Shown piece by piece: positions 41,741 through 50,458 of a stretch of 64,000 nucleotides of DNA. A program made the translations under genes and the position numbers. The stretch comes from an uncultured Spirochaetaceae bacterium (GTDB lineage: Bacteria > Spirochaetota > Spirochaetia > Sphaerochaetales > Sphaerochaetaceae). How positions within the stretch are numbered: position 1 is the first letter of the stretch; each line of letters opens with the position of its first letter. The stretch is taken from contig CALXYM010000003.1 of the NCBI GenBank assembly GCA_944392965.1, positions 1 through 64,000 of the forward strand. Reading direction: 5' to 3'. The notes below the pieces were generated by a model. The model did no database searches, was not told the DNA's origin, and saw only the letters and a program-made list of their open reading frames with translations.

Positions 41741-42688
41741 TCAGAATTTCTCAAGTGGCGTCATCTTATTGTCTTTTATGGTGTTTATATCGAACGGTGT
41801 CGTCTGGTAGACAAAGTAGTTCAGCCAGTTTGAATAAAGCAGGTTAGCACAGCTTCTCCATCTCATGATTGGAATCCGTTCTGGATTGTCGTCAGGAAAG
41901 TAGTTCTTCGGTATTTCTATATCCTTGCCCTGGCTTATATCTCTTAAGTATTCCATTTTCAGAGTGTCCCTGTCATATTCACTGTGACCTGTAATGAATA
42001 TCTGCTTGCCCTTATCCGTCGCCATTGCATAGACCCCCGCCTCTTCACTCGTGGAGAAGAGCTTGAGCCTTGGTTCTTTCAGCACGTCCTCAAGCCTAAT
42101 TTCCGTGTGCCTTGAGTGAGGTACGTAGAACTCATCATCGAAACCACGGAAGAGGATGGGGTGGGTATAATCCACCCTGTGCTTGAATACTCCGAAGAGT
42201 TTCTTCTTCAGTGGATATTTCCTTATTCCATAGTGATAATAGAGCGCGGCTTGGGAAGCCCAGCAGATGTGAAAGGTGGAATGGACATGCGTCTTTGTCC
42301 ACTCCATTATCTGACAAAGCTCTTCCCAGTATTCGACTTCCTCGAACTCTAAGTGTTCAACAGGAGCTCCTGTAATTATAAAACCGTCAAAGAATCTTCC
42401 TTTTATCTGATCAAAACTCTTATAAAAGGATATCATATGCTCTTTCGACGTGTTCTTTGCATCGTGGCTCGATGTCTGGATGAGTGTGAGCTCAACCTGC
42501 AGCGGGGTGTTTCCAAGCAGTCTTGTAAGCTGGGTCTCCGTCTCTATCTTCGTCGGCATGAGATTGAGTATAGCGATCTGCAGTGGTCTGATGTCCTGCC
42601 TGTATGCCCTCTCATCTGTCATTACGAAGATGTTCTCCGTCTCTAATACTTTTCTAGCAGGAAGATTTGAAGGAATCTTTATCGGCAT
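41741..42688 (-). CDS. metA: Homoserine O-acetyltransferase (MetA family)
   Basis: 315 residues. MetA-type start [16 protein letters not shown], catalytic Cys142 in [10 protein letters not shown], and ITGHSEYD. Position 111 is Glu ([11 protein letters not shown]); in this family Glu111 goes with acetyl-CoA and Gly111 with succinyl-CoA, so O-acetylhomoserine is the expected product despite the homoserine-succinyltransferase fold. This matches the O-acetylhomoserine sulfhydrylase next to it. Start overlaps the metY stop by one base. Confidence 0.92.
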   Translation of the reverse strand: MPIKIPSNLPARKVLETENIFVMTDERAYRQDIRPLQIAILNLMPTKIETETQLTRLLGNTPLQVELTLIQTSSHDAKNTSKEHMISFYKSFDQIKGRFFDGFIITGAPVEHLEFEEVEYWEELCQIMEWTKTHVHSTFHICWASQAALYYHYGIRKYPLKKKLFGVFKHRVDYTHPILFRGFDDEFYVPHSRHTEIRLEDVLKEPRLKLFSTSEEAGVYAMATDKGKQIFITGHSEYDRDTLKMEYLRDISQGKDIEIPKNYFPDDNPERIPIMRWRSCANLLYSNWLNYFVYQTTPFDINTIKDNKMTPLEKF

Positions 42689-43950
42689 CAGACGTACTCC
42701 AGAGCCTGATCTATGTCGGCTATTATATCTTCTATATTCTCTATTCCTGTTGAGAAGCGTATGAACTCCGGTTTTATTCCTGCGCTCTCAAGCTGTTCAT
42801 CTGTAAGCTGGCGATGCGTCGTGGAGGCCGGATGAAGGACACAGGTTCTCAGGTCAGCGACATGGACGCATATGCGGGCCATTTTGAGGTTGTCCATGAA
42901 TGCGGCGGCACCTTTTTTCCCGTTCACCGTTCCGAATGAGACGACTCCGCTGGAGTATCCCTTGTATAGGTATTTCTCTGCGAGTGCATGGTTCTTATCA
43001 TCCTCAAGTCCCGGATAGTTTACCCACGCGACCTTCTTATGTTCTTTCAGATGTCTTGCGACTGCAAGCGCATTCTCTGAGTGTCTTTCCATTCTAAGAT
43101 GCAGCGTCTCAAGTCCATTGTTTAAAAGAAACGCGGAGAATGGGGAAGGGGTAGATCCGAGGTCCCTCATGAGCTGTGTACGTGCTTTCGTGATATATGC
43201 CGCATTGCCGAACTGCTCTGTGTAGATGACACCATGATAACTCTCATCGGGCCTTGTAAGTGATGGGTAATCCTTCCAGTCGAAATTACCTGAGTCCACG
43301 ATCATTCCACCCACGACCTCTGCATGTCCATCCATATACTTGCTCGTGGAATGAACGACAATGTCCGCTCCGAACTCGAATGGGCGGCAAAGGATCGGAG
43401 TTGCGAACGTGTTGTCAACAATCAAGGGAATACCGTTCTTATGGGCAAGTTTCGCATATCGTTCTATATCCAATACTTCCAAACTCGGATTTGATATTGT
43501 TTCAGAAAAGAGTAAGGTTGTCTTATCATCAATCAAAGCCTCGATCTCCTCATCACTCATACCATAGTCAATGAAGCGTGCCTCTATTCCAAGTTTTTTC
43601 ATTGTCACGGCAAAGAGGTTAGTCGTTCCTCCATAGAGATTCGAAAAGCAGAGAAAGTTCTCACCGCTTGAGGTGATGTTTATCACTGATATAAGGGAAG
43701 CAGCCTGTCCAGATGATGTCATCATCGCCCCAACGCCCCCTTCAAGCTCTGCCACCTTCTTCTCGACTGCGGCCACTGTCGGATTGCTTATCCTCGAGTA
43801 CATATGTCCGTCTTTTGTAAGATCAAAAAGTTTTGCAAGTTCCTCGCTACTGTCATATGAGTATGTTGTCGATTGATATATCGGGAGAACACGAGGTTCT
43901 CCATTTCCGCTTTCATATCCTGCTTGTACGCAGATCGTTTCTTTCTTCAT
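42688..43950 (-). CDS. metY: O-acetylhomoserine sulfhydrylase (MetY)
   Basis: 420 residues of the Cys/Met-metabolism PLP family: [48 protein letters not shown], the PLP Lys in [16 protein letters not shown] and [14 protein letters not shown]. The insert-rich length (over 400) is typical of MetY rather than MetB. Forms homocysteine from O-acetylhomoserine and sulfide. Two-gene operon with metA. Confidence 0.92.
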   Translation of the reverse strand: MKKETICVQAGYESGNGEPRVLPIYQSTTYSYDSSEELAKLFDLTKDGHMYSRISNPTVAAVEKKVAELEGGVGAMMTSSGQAASLISVINITSSGENFLCFSNLYGGTTNLFAVTMKKLGIEARFIDYGMSDEEIEALIDDKTTLLFSETISNPSLEVLDIERYAKLAHKNGIPLIVDNTFATPILCRPFEFGADIVVHSTSKYMDGHAEVVGGMIVDSGNFDWKDYPSLTRPDESYHGVIYTEQFGNAAYITKARTQLMRDLGSTPSPFSAFLLNNGLETLHLRMERHSENALAVARHLKEHKKVAWVNYPGLEDDKNHALAEKYLYKGYSSGVVSFGTVNGKKGAAAFMDNLKMARICVHVADLRTCVLHPASTTHRQLTDEQLESAGIKPEFIRFSTGIENIEDIIADIDQALEYV

Positions 43951-44090
43951 GTCGAAACAATAACATTTTCCTTTTAATAATATAAGTGGATTGTGTGTAT
44001 TCCCTCTGAAAAGACAGGAAATTAAAGATTCCTTCTCATTTCACATGAGATAGGATAGGGGACTACTGGGAAATGTTTTTTGCCGGATCA

Positions 44091-44118
44091 AAAATAAGGG
44101 AGCCTCAGATGAGGCTCC
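44091..44118 (-). terminator. Terminator of argG
   Basis: On the minus strand GGAGCCTC, loop ATCT and GAGGCTCC form a perfect 8-bp stem followed by CTTATTTTT, 13 bases past the argG stop. Confidence 0.85.
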
Positions 44119-44130
44119 AGATATCTTATC

Positions 44131-45354
44131 CTATTTCGTATGCTTTCTCTGGCTGCTTGCGATAAGCCTTATCGCATTGATGTTTATGAAACCCTTGCAG
44201 TCGATTGGATGGTAGCCACCTGCTTTATCCATGCTTCCAAGATCCTCGTCATAGAGGCTTGTCGGACTGGAGATTCCCGCATTGATGACGTTGCCCTTGT
44301 AGAGTGCGACCGTCGCTGTTCCCGTCACATCCTTCTGACTCTCATTGAAGAGGGCAGTGAGCATGTTGAACTCGGGTGCTCCCCAGTAGCCATTATAGAT
44401 GAGCTCTGCATATTTTGGTGAGAGCATGTCGCGAAGATGCATCGCCTCCTTATCCATACAGAGCCCTTCAAGGTTGTGATGTGCCTTCCAGAGTATTTCA
44501 CATCCGGGAGTCTCATATACGCCCCTGCTCTTGATTCCAATGAACCTGTTCTCGACCATGTCGACCCTTCCAATTGCATTGTCGTGTCCCATCTTATTTA
44601 AATAAAGGATCATTTCAAGAGGATCTGTAACGAGTGTTCCATCTCCCTCATTCTTCACAGATACAGGTGTTCCATCCTTGAACTCTATCGTAAGAACTGT
44701 CTCTTCATCCTTTGCACTTTTCGGACTTACAGTAAGGGAGTAGACATCTTCTGGGCATCTCTTTGATGGATCCTCAAGAATTCCCGCCTCGTGTGAGATG
44801 TGAATCAGGTTCTCATCCTCGCTGTAGGGCTTCTTTATACTTGCTTTCACAGGGATGTTATACTTCTCGGCATATGCGAGCATGTCAGACCTTCCTTCAA
44901 ACTCACTAAGCCATTCCTCATCCTTCCATGGACTGATGATCTTCACATCCGGCATGTTCATATAATAGCCGAACTCAAATCTTACCTGGTCATTCCCCTT
45001 TCCCGTTGCACCGTGGGCAACGTATTTGGTCCCCTCTTTCTTTGCTATCTCAATGTGTTTTTTTGCAATGATTGGCCTGGCAAGGCTAGTACCGAGCATG
45101 TAAGTACCTTCGTAAATACAGTTGCTCTTCAGGGCAGGGAAGATATAGTCGGTCACAAGCTCCTTCTTCAAATCTTCAATATATACCTTACTTGCTCCTG
45201 TCGCATATGCCTTCTCCTCAATGGCTTTGAAGTCTTCATTCTGCCCGACATCCGCCACATACGCGATTACGTCAAAACCCTTATTTGAGAGCCACTTCAA
45301 AATTACCGATGTATCTAATCCGCCTGAGTATGCAAGAATAATCTTTTCCTTCAT
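44131..45354 (-). CDS. argG: Argininosuccinate synthase
   Basis: 407 residues. ATP-binding [14 protein letters not shown] at residues ~9-22, then [38 protein letters not shown] and [20 protein letters not shown]. Joins citrulline and aspartate in arginine synthesis. Ribosome site AAGGAGATTT upstream. The 5' region carries TTGCATA repeats that look like ARG boxes and, further up, a structured RNA, so control by arginine is likely. Confidence 0.96.
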   Translation of the reverse strand: MKEKIILAYSGGLDTSVILKWLSNKGFDVIAYVADVGQNEDFKAIEEKAYATGASKVYIEDLKKELVTDYIFPALKSNCIYEGTYMLGTSLARPIIAKKHIEIAKKEGTKYVAHGATGKGNDQVRFEFGYYMNMPDVKIISPWKDEEWLSEFEGRSDMLAYAEKYNIPVKASIKKPYSEDENLIHISHEAGILEDPSKRCPEDVYSLTVSPKSAKDEETVLTIEFKDGTPVSVKNEGDGTLVTDPLEMILYLNKMGHDNAIGRVDMVENRFIGIKSRGVYETPGCEILWKAHHNLEGLCMDKEAMHLRDMLSPKYAELIYNGYWGAPEFNMLTALFNESQKDVTGTATVALYKGNVINAGISSPTSLYDEDLGSMDKAGGYHPIDCKGFININAIRLIASSQRKHTK

Positions 45355-45380
45355 ATCAAATCTCCTTGATGACGTTCATT

Positions 45381-45457
45381 TTGCATAAATATAAAAAATA
45401 TGCAAGAGATTTATTGCATAAATATTCAAAAAGTTCTGTTTTTTGCATATTTGACGA
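45381..45457. promoter_or_regulatory. ARG-box-like repeats upstream of argG
   Basis: TTGCATA occurs at 45381, 45414 and 45443, and inverted (TATGCAA) at 45399. The middle one extends to TGCATAAATATTCA (45415-45428), which fits the ArgR/AhrC palindrome TGnATnnnnATnCA completely; the others are half-sites. They cover the region where the argG promoter must lie. Confidence 0.6.
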
Positions 45458-45478
45458 ATAAAGACTGTATATTAAGGC

Positions 45479-45509
45479 AAAAAAAACTCCCAGCCGGTCA
45501 GGACTGGGA
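45479..45509 (-). terminator. Terminator ending the structured RNA upstream of argG
   Basis: On the minus strand TCCCAG and CTGGGA pair around a 10-base loop, followed by G and eight T residues. The left arm can instead pair with GGGACTG at 45577-45571, giving a competing structure. Confidence 0.8.
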
Positions 45510-45613
45510 TTTCGCTTAAGGCAATACATCCATTGCGATTGCGCTCTGGACCTCTCCAGAACGACTACGGCAGTCCCTCTTCTCTAGGCAACCAGGGTTT
45601 TCCCTTTTAAGCC
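45479..45613 (-). ncRNA. Structured leader or small RNA, riboswitch-like, upstream of argG
   Basis: About 135 bases on the minus strand. A long-range pairing GCTTAA / TTAAGC (45612-45607 with 45519-45514) encloses hairpins AGGG/CCCT, TCTGGA/TCCAGA (loop GAGG) and GCAAT/ATTGC. GGGACTG (45577-45571) can pair with CAGTCCT (45506-45500), which would break the terminator. This aptamer plus terminator/antiterminator design suggests a cis-regulator of argG 125 bases downstream, though a free-standing small RNA is possible. It matches none of the riboswitch consensuses I know. Confidence 0.6.
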
Positions 45614-45620
45614 GTTAACT

Positions 45621-46025
45621 ATTAGATACCATTAAAAATTGAAGTTGTAAATATCATTTTAGTAAAAATTTTTAGAATTTTGATATAACTTTAGTTTTTG
45701 TAACTTCTTTCTAACTAAGGTGTTATGGGAAATGCATAAATCGGTTTAAATCGGTTCTATTTCATAATTTCTATATTTTATTATAAATAATTATTAATAT
45801 ATAGGATATTTCTATATTTATTATATTAAAATTATAGTATTTTAATTACTAATTATAGAATTTCATAATATTTATTATATCGATTTTTATAAAAGATTAT
45901 AATTAAAAATGCAGATATGGCATTTAAACCTTCTTTTATGCCGGACATCACGTAAAAGGAGAGATAGCGCATGCTTTTTCGTTAAAATCTTGAAAGTATA
46001 TAGGTTTTAAGCTAAATTTCCTTTT
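45621..46025. other. Very AT-rich gene-free stretch
   Basis: About 400 bases, mostly A/T with repeated ATTATA/TATTTA patterns, between the structured RNA and the membrane-protein gene. It probably holds the RNA's promoter (TTTACA and TATCTA, 17 bases apart, near 45650 on the minus strand) and the promoter at 45990-46018. I see no DnaA boxes, tRNA or convincing ORF. Confidence 0.5.
45990..46018 (+). promoter_or_regulatory. Promoter very close to the start at 46026
   Basis: TTGAAA and TAAATT are 17 bases apart; only TCCTTTT separates the -10 from the ATG. There is no ribosome site, so the transcript could be leaderless. Confidence 0.4.
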
Positions 46026-46799
46026 ATGAAAGGTTTTTTTATTAAAAAGGCGTTTTTTGACGGATGGGATAACCTTATCGGCATGGTGATCATGAACCTT
46101 GGCTACATTCTTCTTTTCCTTGCCGCACTCTCATCCCTTACCCTTATCGGTAACATGGACGCACTTGCATATGTGCTTCTTCTTTTAATAATTTTTGTCG
46201 GTTCAATCGCAATGGGAGGGGTCGCCTCCGCGACTTACGGGTGGTCTAATTACCAGAGTGGCACGTTTGCCGCATTCAAAGAAGGGCTTACGCGGAATAT
46301 ACGGCATAGTCTCCTGTATTTTGGGCTCCAGCTGTTCCAGTTCGTATTTATCTCTATCGTGTTCCCGTTCTATTTCGGTAACAGCGGTCCTGTTTTCCTT
46401 ATAATATCGGTCGTTCTCTTCTGGTTCGAGATCGTCCTACTTCTTGCACTTCCTTACTACTTTCCACTTATGTCCCGATTGCCTGGTGATAGGCCGTTAA
46501 AGACGCTCAAGAAGTGTTTCATCGTCTTTATCGATAATTTCGGATTCTCAATCTTTTTTGGCATCTATAATCTGATATGTACCCTCCTGACCATTTTCAC
46601 GTTCGGTCTTATTCCTGGAGTTGCGGGAATGCAGCTTGCAAAGCAGGATGCGATGAAACTTCTCATGTTCAAGTACGATTATCTTGAGGAGAATGAGGAT
46701 ACCGACAGGCGTCATATACCATGGGAGGACCTCATTTATGACGAGAGGGAGAAGCTTGGTCCTCGTTCATTTAAGAACATGATCTTTCCTTGGAAGTAG
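46026..46799 (+). CDS. Polytopic membrane protein, DUF624-like
   Basis: 257 residues with about six membrane segments (LIGMVIMNLGYILLFLAALS, ALAYVLLLLIIFVGSIAMGG and others) and a conserved cytoplasmic tail DLIYDEREKLGPRSFKNMIF. The overall pattern resembles YesL/DUF624-type proteins of unknown role, often near sugar transport. No ribosome site is seen. First of a run of four co-directional genes. Confidence 0.65.
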   Translation: MKGFFIKKAFFDGWDNLIGMVIMNLGYILLFLAALSSLTLIGNMDALAYVLLLLIIFVGSIAMGGVASATYGWSNYQSGTFAAFKEGLTRNIRHSLLYFGLQLFQFVFISIVFPFYFGNSGPVFLIISVVLFWFEIVLLLALPYYFPLMSRLPGDRPLKTLKKCFIVFIDNFGFSIFFGIYNLICTLLTIFTFGLIPGVAGMQLAKQDAMKLLMFKYDYLEENEDTDRRHIPWEDLIYDEREKLGPRSFKNMIFPWK

Positions 46800-46801
46800 A
46801 T

Positions 46802-47353
46802 ATGAAGGAGATAGAAGTAAAGGCCCATGCGAGCATGGCGCTTAAAGAGAGGATAGACGAGCTTGTGAAGGCCGGAGGTTCTCCTGTTGAGAAGGATGAT
46901 CTATATTTCCGACGTCCCTCAGAAATCGTTCAGGCCCTGCGCATTAGGATAAATAACGGCAAGCTCGAGCTTACTGCGAAGAAGCAGAGACAGGGGGACA
47001 AGACTGAGGATAATCAGGAGTATGAGATCTCGCTCTCCGTCTCCGAGCGTGATAACGCCATAGCATTCTTCAAATGCCTCGGATATGAGGAGTATTTCAG
47101 AAAATATAAGAAAGGCTTCTCCTGGCATTATGATGGAATACATATCGAGCTTTTAAGTGTCAATGATCTCGGTGTTTTCCTTGAGATGGAGGCTCTCCTT
47201 CCATTTGATGCTAAGCCGGATGAGGTAGAAAAAGCAGGCAATAAACTTTACTCGATTCTAGACCTTTTTAATTTAAGAAACGCCGTTGAAAAAACGAGTT
47301 ACAGGGAGATGATACTAAATGGAATTCAGGGCAAGTCATATACTGGTCAGTGA
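46802..47353 (+). CDS. CYTH-domain protein (class IV adenylate cyclase / triphosphatase type)
   Basis: 183 residues with the ExExK motif at the start (KEIEVKAH), RIRINNGKLELTAKKQ, EYEISLSV, HIELLSVNDLGVFLEMEAL: the eight-stranded tunnel fold that binds triphosphates. Members act as adenylate cyclases, thiamine triphosphatases or tripolyphosphatases. The ATG at 46802 has GGAAG upstream at good spacing; an earlier ATG at 46790 overlaps the previous gene. Reaction not assignable. Overlaps the parvulin gene by 35 bases. Confidence 0.82.
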   Translation: MKEIEVKAHASMALKERIDELVKAGGSPVEKDDLYFRRPSEIVQALRIRINNGKLELTAKKQRQGDKTEDNQEYEISLSVSERDNAIAFFKCLGYEEYFRKYKKGFSWHYDGIHIELLSVNDLGVFLEMEALLPFDAKPDEVEKAGNKLYSILDLFNLRNAVEKTSYREMILNGIQGKSYTGQ

Positions 47354-47597
47354 TAAGACCTTGGCAGATAACCTCTATGAGAGGATAAAAAAGGGTGAGT
47401 CGTTCCAGACTCTGGCACATAATTATTCAAAATGTCCATCCAAGAGCAAGGGAGGGGATCTTGGCTGGTTCAAGGAGGGGGCGATGGTCAAGGAGTTCGA
47501 GAACCAGGTCAGAAGGATGGGCACGGGAAGTATCTCCAAGCCCGTAAGAACGCAGTTCGGCTATCACATAATCAAAAAAACGGGAGTACGGGGATGA
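47319..47597 (+). CDS. Stand-alone parvulin peptidyl-prolyl isomerase
   Basis: 92 residues, a single PpiC-type rotamase domain: ASHILVSDKTLADNL, GESFQTLAHNYSKCPSKSKG, GDLGWFKEGAMVKEFE, QFGYHIIKKT. No signal peptide, so cytoplasmic like E. coli PpiC. Assists proline isomerisation in folding proteins. It starts inside the CYTH gene and overlaps rnhA by 4 bases (ATGA). Confidence 0.9.
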   Translation: MEFRASHILVSDKTLADNLYERIKKGESFQTLAHNYSKCPSKSKGGDLGWFKEGAMVKEFENQVRRMGTGSISKPVRTQFGYHIIKKTGVRG

Positions 47598-48034
47598 GCT
47601 ATACGATATACAGTGATGGTGGATGCTCGGGTAATCCAGGACCGGGAGGCTGGGGCTTCCTCATTTTGAAAGACGGGGAACTCATCCTTGAAAAGAGTGG
47701 GGGAGAGGAGCTGACTACGAACAACAAGATGGAGCTTACCGCCGTGATAGAGGCTCTCAGCTTTTTAAAGGAGAACGGAATAGCAGAGGCTTCTCTTTAC
47801 ACTGACAGCCAGTATGTGAAGAATGGTATAACCTCTTGGATCTTCTCATGGAAGAAGAACGGATGGAGGACAGCATCCAAGGGCGAGGTGAAGAACAAGG
47901 AGTATTGGATGGTGCTTGATAAACTCAATTCAGGGATGAGAATAGATTGGAATTGGGTTAAGGGACATGCAGGAATAAAATGGAATGAGAGGGTGGATGA
48001 GCTTACTCAGCTTGAGATAGCAAAGTTCCGTTAA
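47594..48034 (+). CDS. rnhA: Ribonuclease HI
   Basis: 146 residues from the ATG at 47594 (MSYTIYSDGGCSGNPGPGGW). The catalytic acids are the Asp in YSDGG, Glu in KMELTAV, Asp in YTDSQYV and the last Asp in NERVDELTQ. Cuts the RNA strand of RNA-DNA hybrids. A longer frame into the parvulin gene is not coding. Its end overlaps the convergent lipoprotein gene by 32 bases. Confidence 0.95.
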   Translation: MSYTIYSDGGCSGNPGPGGWGFLILKDGELILEKSGGEELTTNNKMELTAVIEALSFLKENGIAEASLYTDSQYVKNGITSWIFSWKKNGWRTASKGEVKNKEYWMVLDKLNSGMRIDWNWVKGHAGIKWNERVDELTQLEIAKFR

Positions 48035-48656
48035 GGCTCTCTAATACGCTTTCATTGTAGTTATCAGGATTTACAAGAATGGAGAAGGCTCTCTCTGAAA
48101 GGGGGAGCCTGTATTCTAGAATGTCCTCCTCCGTCAGGTTCACCGTCGCATGTGAAAGGAAGAATGGATGATAATCCGAGAGGATGTTTATAGCCCTCTG
48201 ATTCTCAGGATAGTATACTATGGTCTCCTTTGCAAAATCATATGCTCTCGGATCATCCCTTTTATCAAGAATTCTTAGAATCCTGTTGCGTATATCCTCA
48301 TCCGCATGCATGAAGTTCAATATATCATATGAGATCTCCAGCTCTGCATCCTCGGCTCCAGTCTCTTCATAAAGATAAAGGAGTGCGGAGTAGAATCTGA
48401 AAGTCTCAGGAAAGAGGCTGATCGCCTCTTTCAGGACAGCCTCCGCATTCTGATAATCTTCCTTATATAGATAGAGGTATGCAAGGTTGTAATAGGCCCT
48501 CATATCCTGGTTGCCACCTCTGATCGTGTCTGAATATATTGATATCCTTTCATCCACATCGTCACTCTCTTCTGCTCTTACCATATAATTTCCTACACTT
48601 GAGCAGGAGAATAGCAGTATGAGGAGGGCCAGACTAGCGTAGAACAGTCTTTTCAA
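48003..48656 (-). CDS. TPR-containing lipoprotein
   Basis: 217 residues. Lipoprotein signal MKRLFYASLALLILLFSCSS. The mature protein has two or three TPR-like helical pairs (AYYNLAYLYLYKEDYQNAEA, SALLYLYEETGAEDAELE). Anchored outside the cytoplasm; partner unknown. Its start lies 23 bases inside the end of the UPRT-like gene, indicating an operon. Confidence 0.78.
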   Translation of the reverse strand: MKRLFYASLALLILLFSCSSVGNYMVRAEESDDVDERISIYSDTIRGGNQDMRAYYNLAYLYLYKEDYQNAEAVLKEAISLFPETFRFYSALLYLYEETGAEDAELEISYDILNFMHADEDIRNRILRILDKRDDPRAYDFAKETIVYYPENQRAINILSDYHPFFLSHATVNLTEEDILEYRLPLSERAFSILVNPDNYNESVLESLNGTLLSQAE

Positions 48657-49692
48657 TTTCCCTCACCTGATCCCTATAAAGGTTCACTATCTGCGCGCCA
48701 TAGTCAGCAATCAGCTGTAACATGTTGCGTGGTGCATCTGTATTATCGGTACCATTGAGCCTGTCTCCAGCATCTCCAAGCCCGGGAAGGATATATGCCT
48801 TCTCGTTGAGCACGGGATCCATCCAGAGCGTATAGACCTCAGCCTCTTCAATGGCACGGGTGATCCTGAGAGCCCCTTTCAGTGCCGCTATGACGTTTAT
48901 GAACTTTATGGATTTCGGCTTTATCCCCTCGCTCTTAAGATATTTTACGATCGTGACAAGGGAACCTCCTGTCGCGTTCATGGGATCAGCAAAGATGAGA
49001 TCCTTTCCATCCAATGAGTCAAGGGAGAAGAAGCTCTTGTCGAAATCAAGGATATACGCCATGTCTTTTTCCCCTTTAGACTCATCCCTCTTTATCTTGA
49101 AGAGTGCAAACGGCGTTATGTAGGAACTGGATGAGTAATCCTCGATCTCCTTGCTTATTATCATGGATGGCAGAAGTGCCCCGCGGAGCATTACGCACAT
49201 GACGGAGTTCTCAATCATCTTATCAATGTCAGGAATGCGATGTACCGCATAGTTCTGTACCGGTACAGTCACAGGGGTCTTTTCAATAAGGCTCCTTTTC
49301 CTCATCAGACACTGGTCGAGGAACGTGTGGGAGAACATCAGCTCATATGCCCTCTGTGTGTAATAGAGGAACTCCTCATGTCCCGTTGCCGGGTTTCTGA
49401 GCTTTGCTATGATCCTTGAGCATTCGGCATGCATCTCATCAGGAGTTTCAAATGAGTAGACATGTATCCTCTTATTCTCTCTCGTTATGCGCTCAAGCTC
49501 TCCTCCGATGCTTTTAGCACTCTCCGTAAGAGCTTTCCTCGCACTCTCATCGGATGAATTCTTATCAAGTTTCTCACATTCGGATAGCGAAGATGCGTAC
49601 ATCTTTTCTATCAGGCTCAGATCCTCCTTGTCCTTGTCCGTGAGATAGCCGTCAAGGTCCGTGGCATGAAGTGTTATATGTCTCTCTTTCAT
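48634..49692 (-). CDS. Uracil phosphoribosyltransferase-like protein with N-terminal extension
   Basis: 352 residues from the ATG at 49692. The C-terminal ~200 carry UPRT marks: MCVMLRGALLPSM, the PRPP loop LIFADPMNATGGSLV and PGLGDAGDRLNGTDN. UPRT makes UMP from uracil and PRPP. The normal length is about 208; the first ~145 residues are extra, mainly helical and charged, with no motif I know. An upstream extension of the frame overlaps adk and is not used. Divergent from adk. Confidence 0.82.
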   Translation of the reverse strand: MKERHITLHATDLDGYLTDKDKEDLSLIEKMYASSLSECEKLDKNSSDESARKALTESAKSIGGELERITRENKRIHVYSFETPDEMHAECSRIIAKLRNPATGHEEFLYYTQRAYELMFSHTFLDQCLMRKRSLIEKTPVTVPVQNYAVHRIPDIDKMIENSVMCVMLRGALLPSMIISKEIEDYSSSSYITPFALFKIKRDESKGEKDMAYILDFDKSFFSLDSLDGKDLIFADPMNATGGSLVTIVKYLKSEGIKPKSIKFINVIAALKGALRITRAIEEAEVYTLWMDPVLNEKAYILPGLGDAGDRLNGTDNTDAPRNMLQLIADYGAQIVNLYRDQVREIEKTVLR

Positions 49693-49786
49693 CTCTTTCC
49701 TCTTGCGCCCATTATAGGGCAATGCCTTGTTTCTAACAACCTTTAGTGTTATTCTCGTGCTATAAACAGATTTAGGAAGGTGTAAT

Positions 49787-50413
49787 ATGAATCTTATTTT
49801 CTTAGGCCCTCCGGGAGCGGGAAAGGGTACGATCGCAGCGATGGTCAAAGAGGCATACCAGATCCCTCACATCTCAACGGGAGACCTTTTCAGGGCGAAT
49901 ATAAAGAATGAGACGGAGCTTGGTAAGCGCGTAAAGGCGATCCTTGCAAGCGGGGATCTCGTTCCAGATGAGGTCACGATCAAGATGGTTGATAACAGAC
50001 TTGGCGAGGATGATGCTAAGAACGGTTATATTCTTGATGGATTTCCTCGCACGATAGCACAGGCTGACGCGCTGAAGGAGATGAGCAAGGTCGATTATGT
50101 CATCAACTTCGTCCTTGAGCGTGAGGACATCTTAAAGAGGCTCTCTGGACGTAGGGTCTGCAAGAGCACGGGAAGGACATATCATATCCTCTATAATCCT
50201 CCTAAGGTTGAGGGAATCGATGATGAGACGGGTGAGCCTCTCATCCAGAGGGATGATGACAAGGAGGAGGCAATCCTCAATCGTCTTGAGGTTTACGACA
50301 AGTCTACTGCTCCACTGATCGACTATTACAAGGAGAGGGGACTGCTTATAGACCTTGATGCTTCAAAGAGCCCGGAAGAGGTTTTTGCAGAGCTTAAGAA
50401 CATTTTAAAATAA
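49787..50413 (+). CDS. adk: Adenylate kinase
   Basis: 208 residues: P-loop GPPGAGKGT at 7-15, HISTGDLFRANI, LDGFPRTIAQADAL, and an insert LID domain starting RLSGRRVCKSTGRTYH. The LID keeps one Cys only, so it is the non-zinc type. Balances AMP, ADP and ATP. Confidence 0.96.
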   Translation: MNLIFLGPPGAGKGTIAAMVKEAYQIPHISTGDLFRANIKNETELGKRVKAILASGDLVPDEVTIKMVDNRLGEDDAKNGYILDGFPRTIAQADALKEMSKVDYVINFVLEREDILKRLSGRRVCKSTGRTYHILYNPPKVEGIDDETGEPLIQRDDDKEEAILNRLEVYDKSTAPLIDYYKERGLLIDLDASKSPEEVFAELKNILK

Positions 50414-50423
50414 CACTTTGATA

Positions 50424-50449
50424 GGCCACTTAGGTGGCCATCTTCTTTA
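50424..50449 (+). terminator. Hairpin after adk
   Basis: A perfect 6-bp stem GGCCAC / GTGGCC with loop TTAG, followed by ATCTTCTTT, 10 bases after the stop. Moderate terminator; the next gene starts 9 bases on. Confidence 0.6.
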
Positions 50450-50458
50450 AGGTGACAT

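Noticed and set aside
43951-44090. Riboswitch upstream of metY
   Set aside because: A few weak hairpins only; no SAM-family signature and no terminator before the gene.
45479-45613. SAM-I riboswitch (AGAG...AGGGACTG looks similar)
   Set aside because: The essential GATGAAACCCGGCAACC-type block is missing on that strand; GGCAACC occurs only on the opposite strand.
45621-46025. Replication origin in the AT-rich stretch
   Set aside because: No DnaA-box cluster and no dnaA or dnaN nearby; low complexity alone is not evidence.
49693-49848. N-terminal extension of the UPRT-like gene across the adk start
   Set aside because: Overlaps the adk coding region in antisense; the ATG at 49692 has a purine-rich site upstream.
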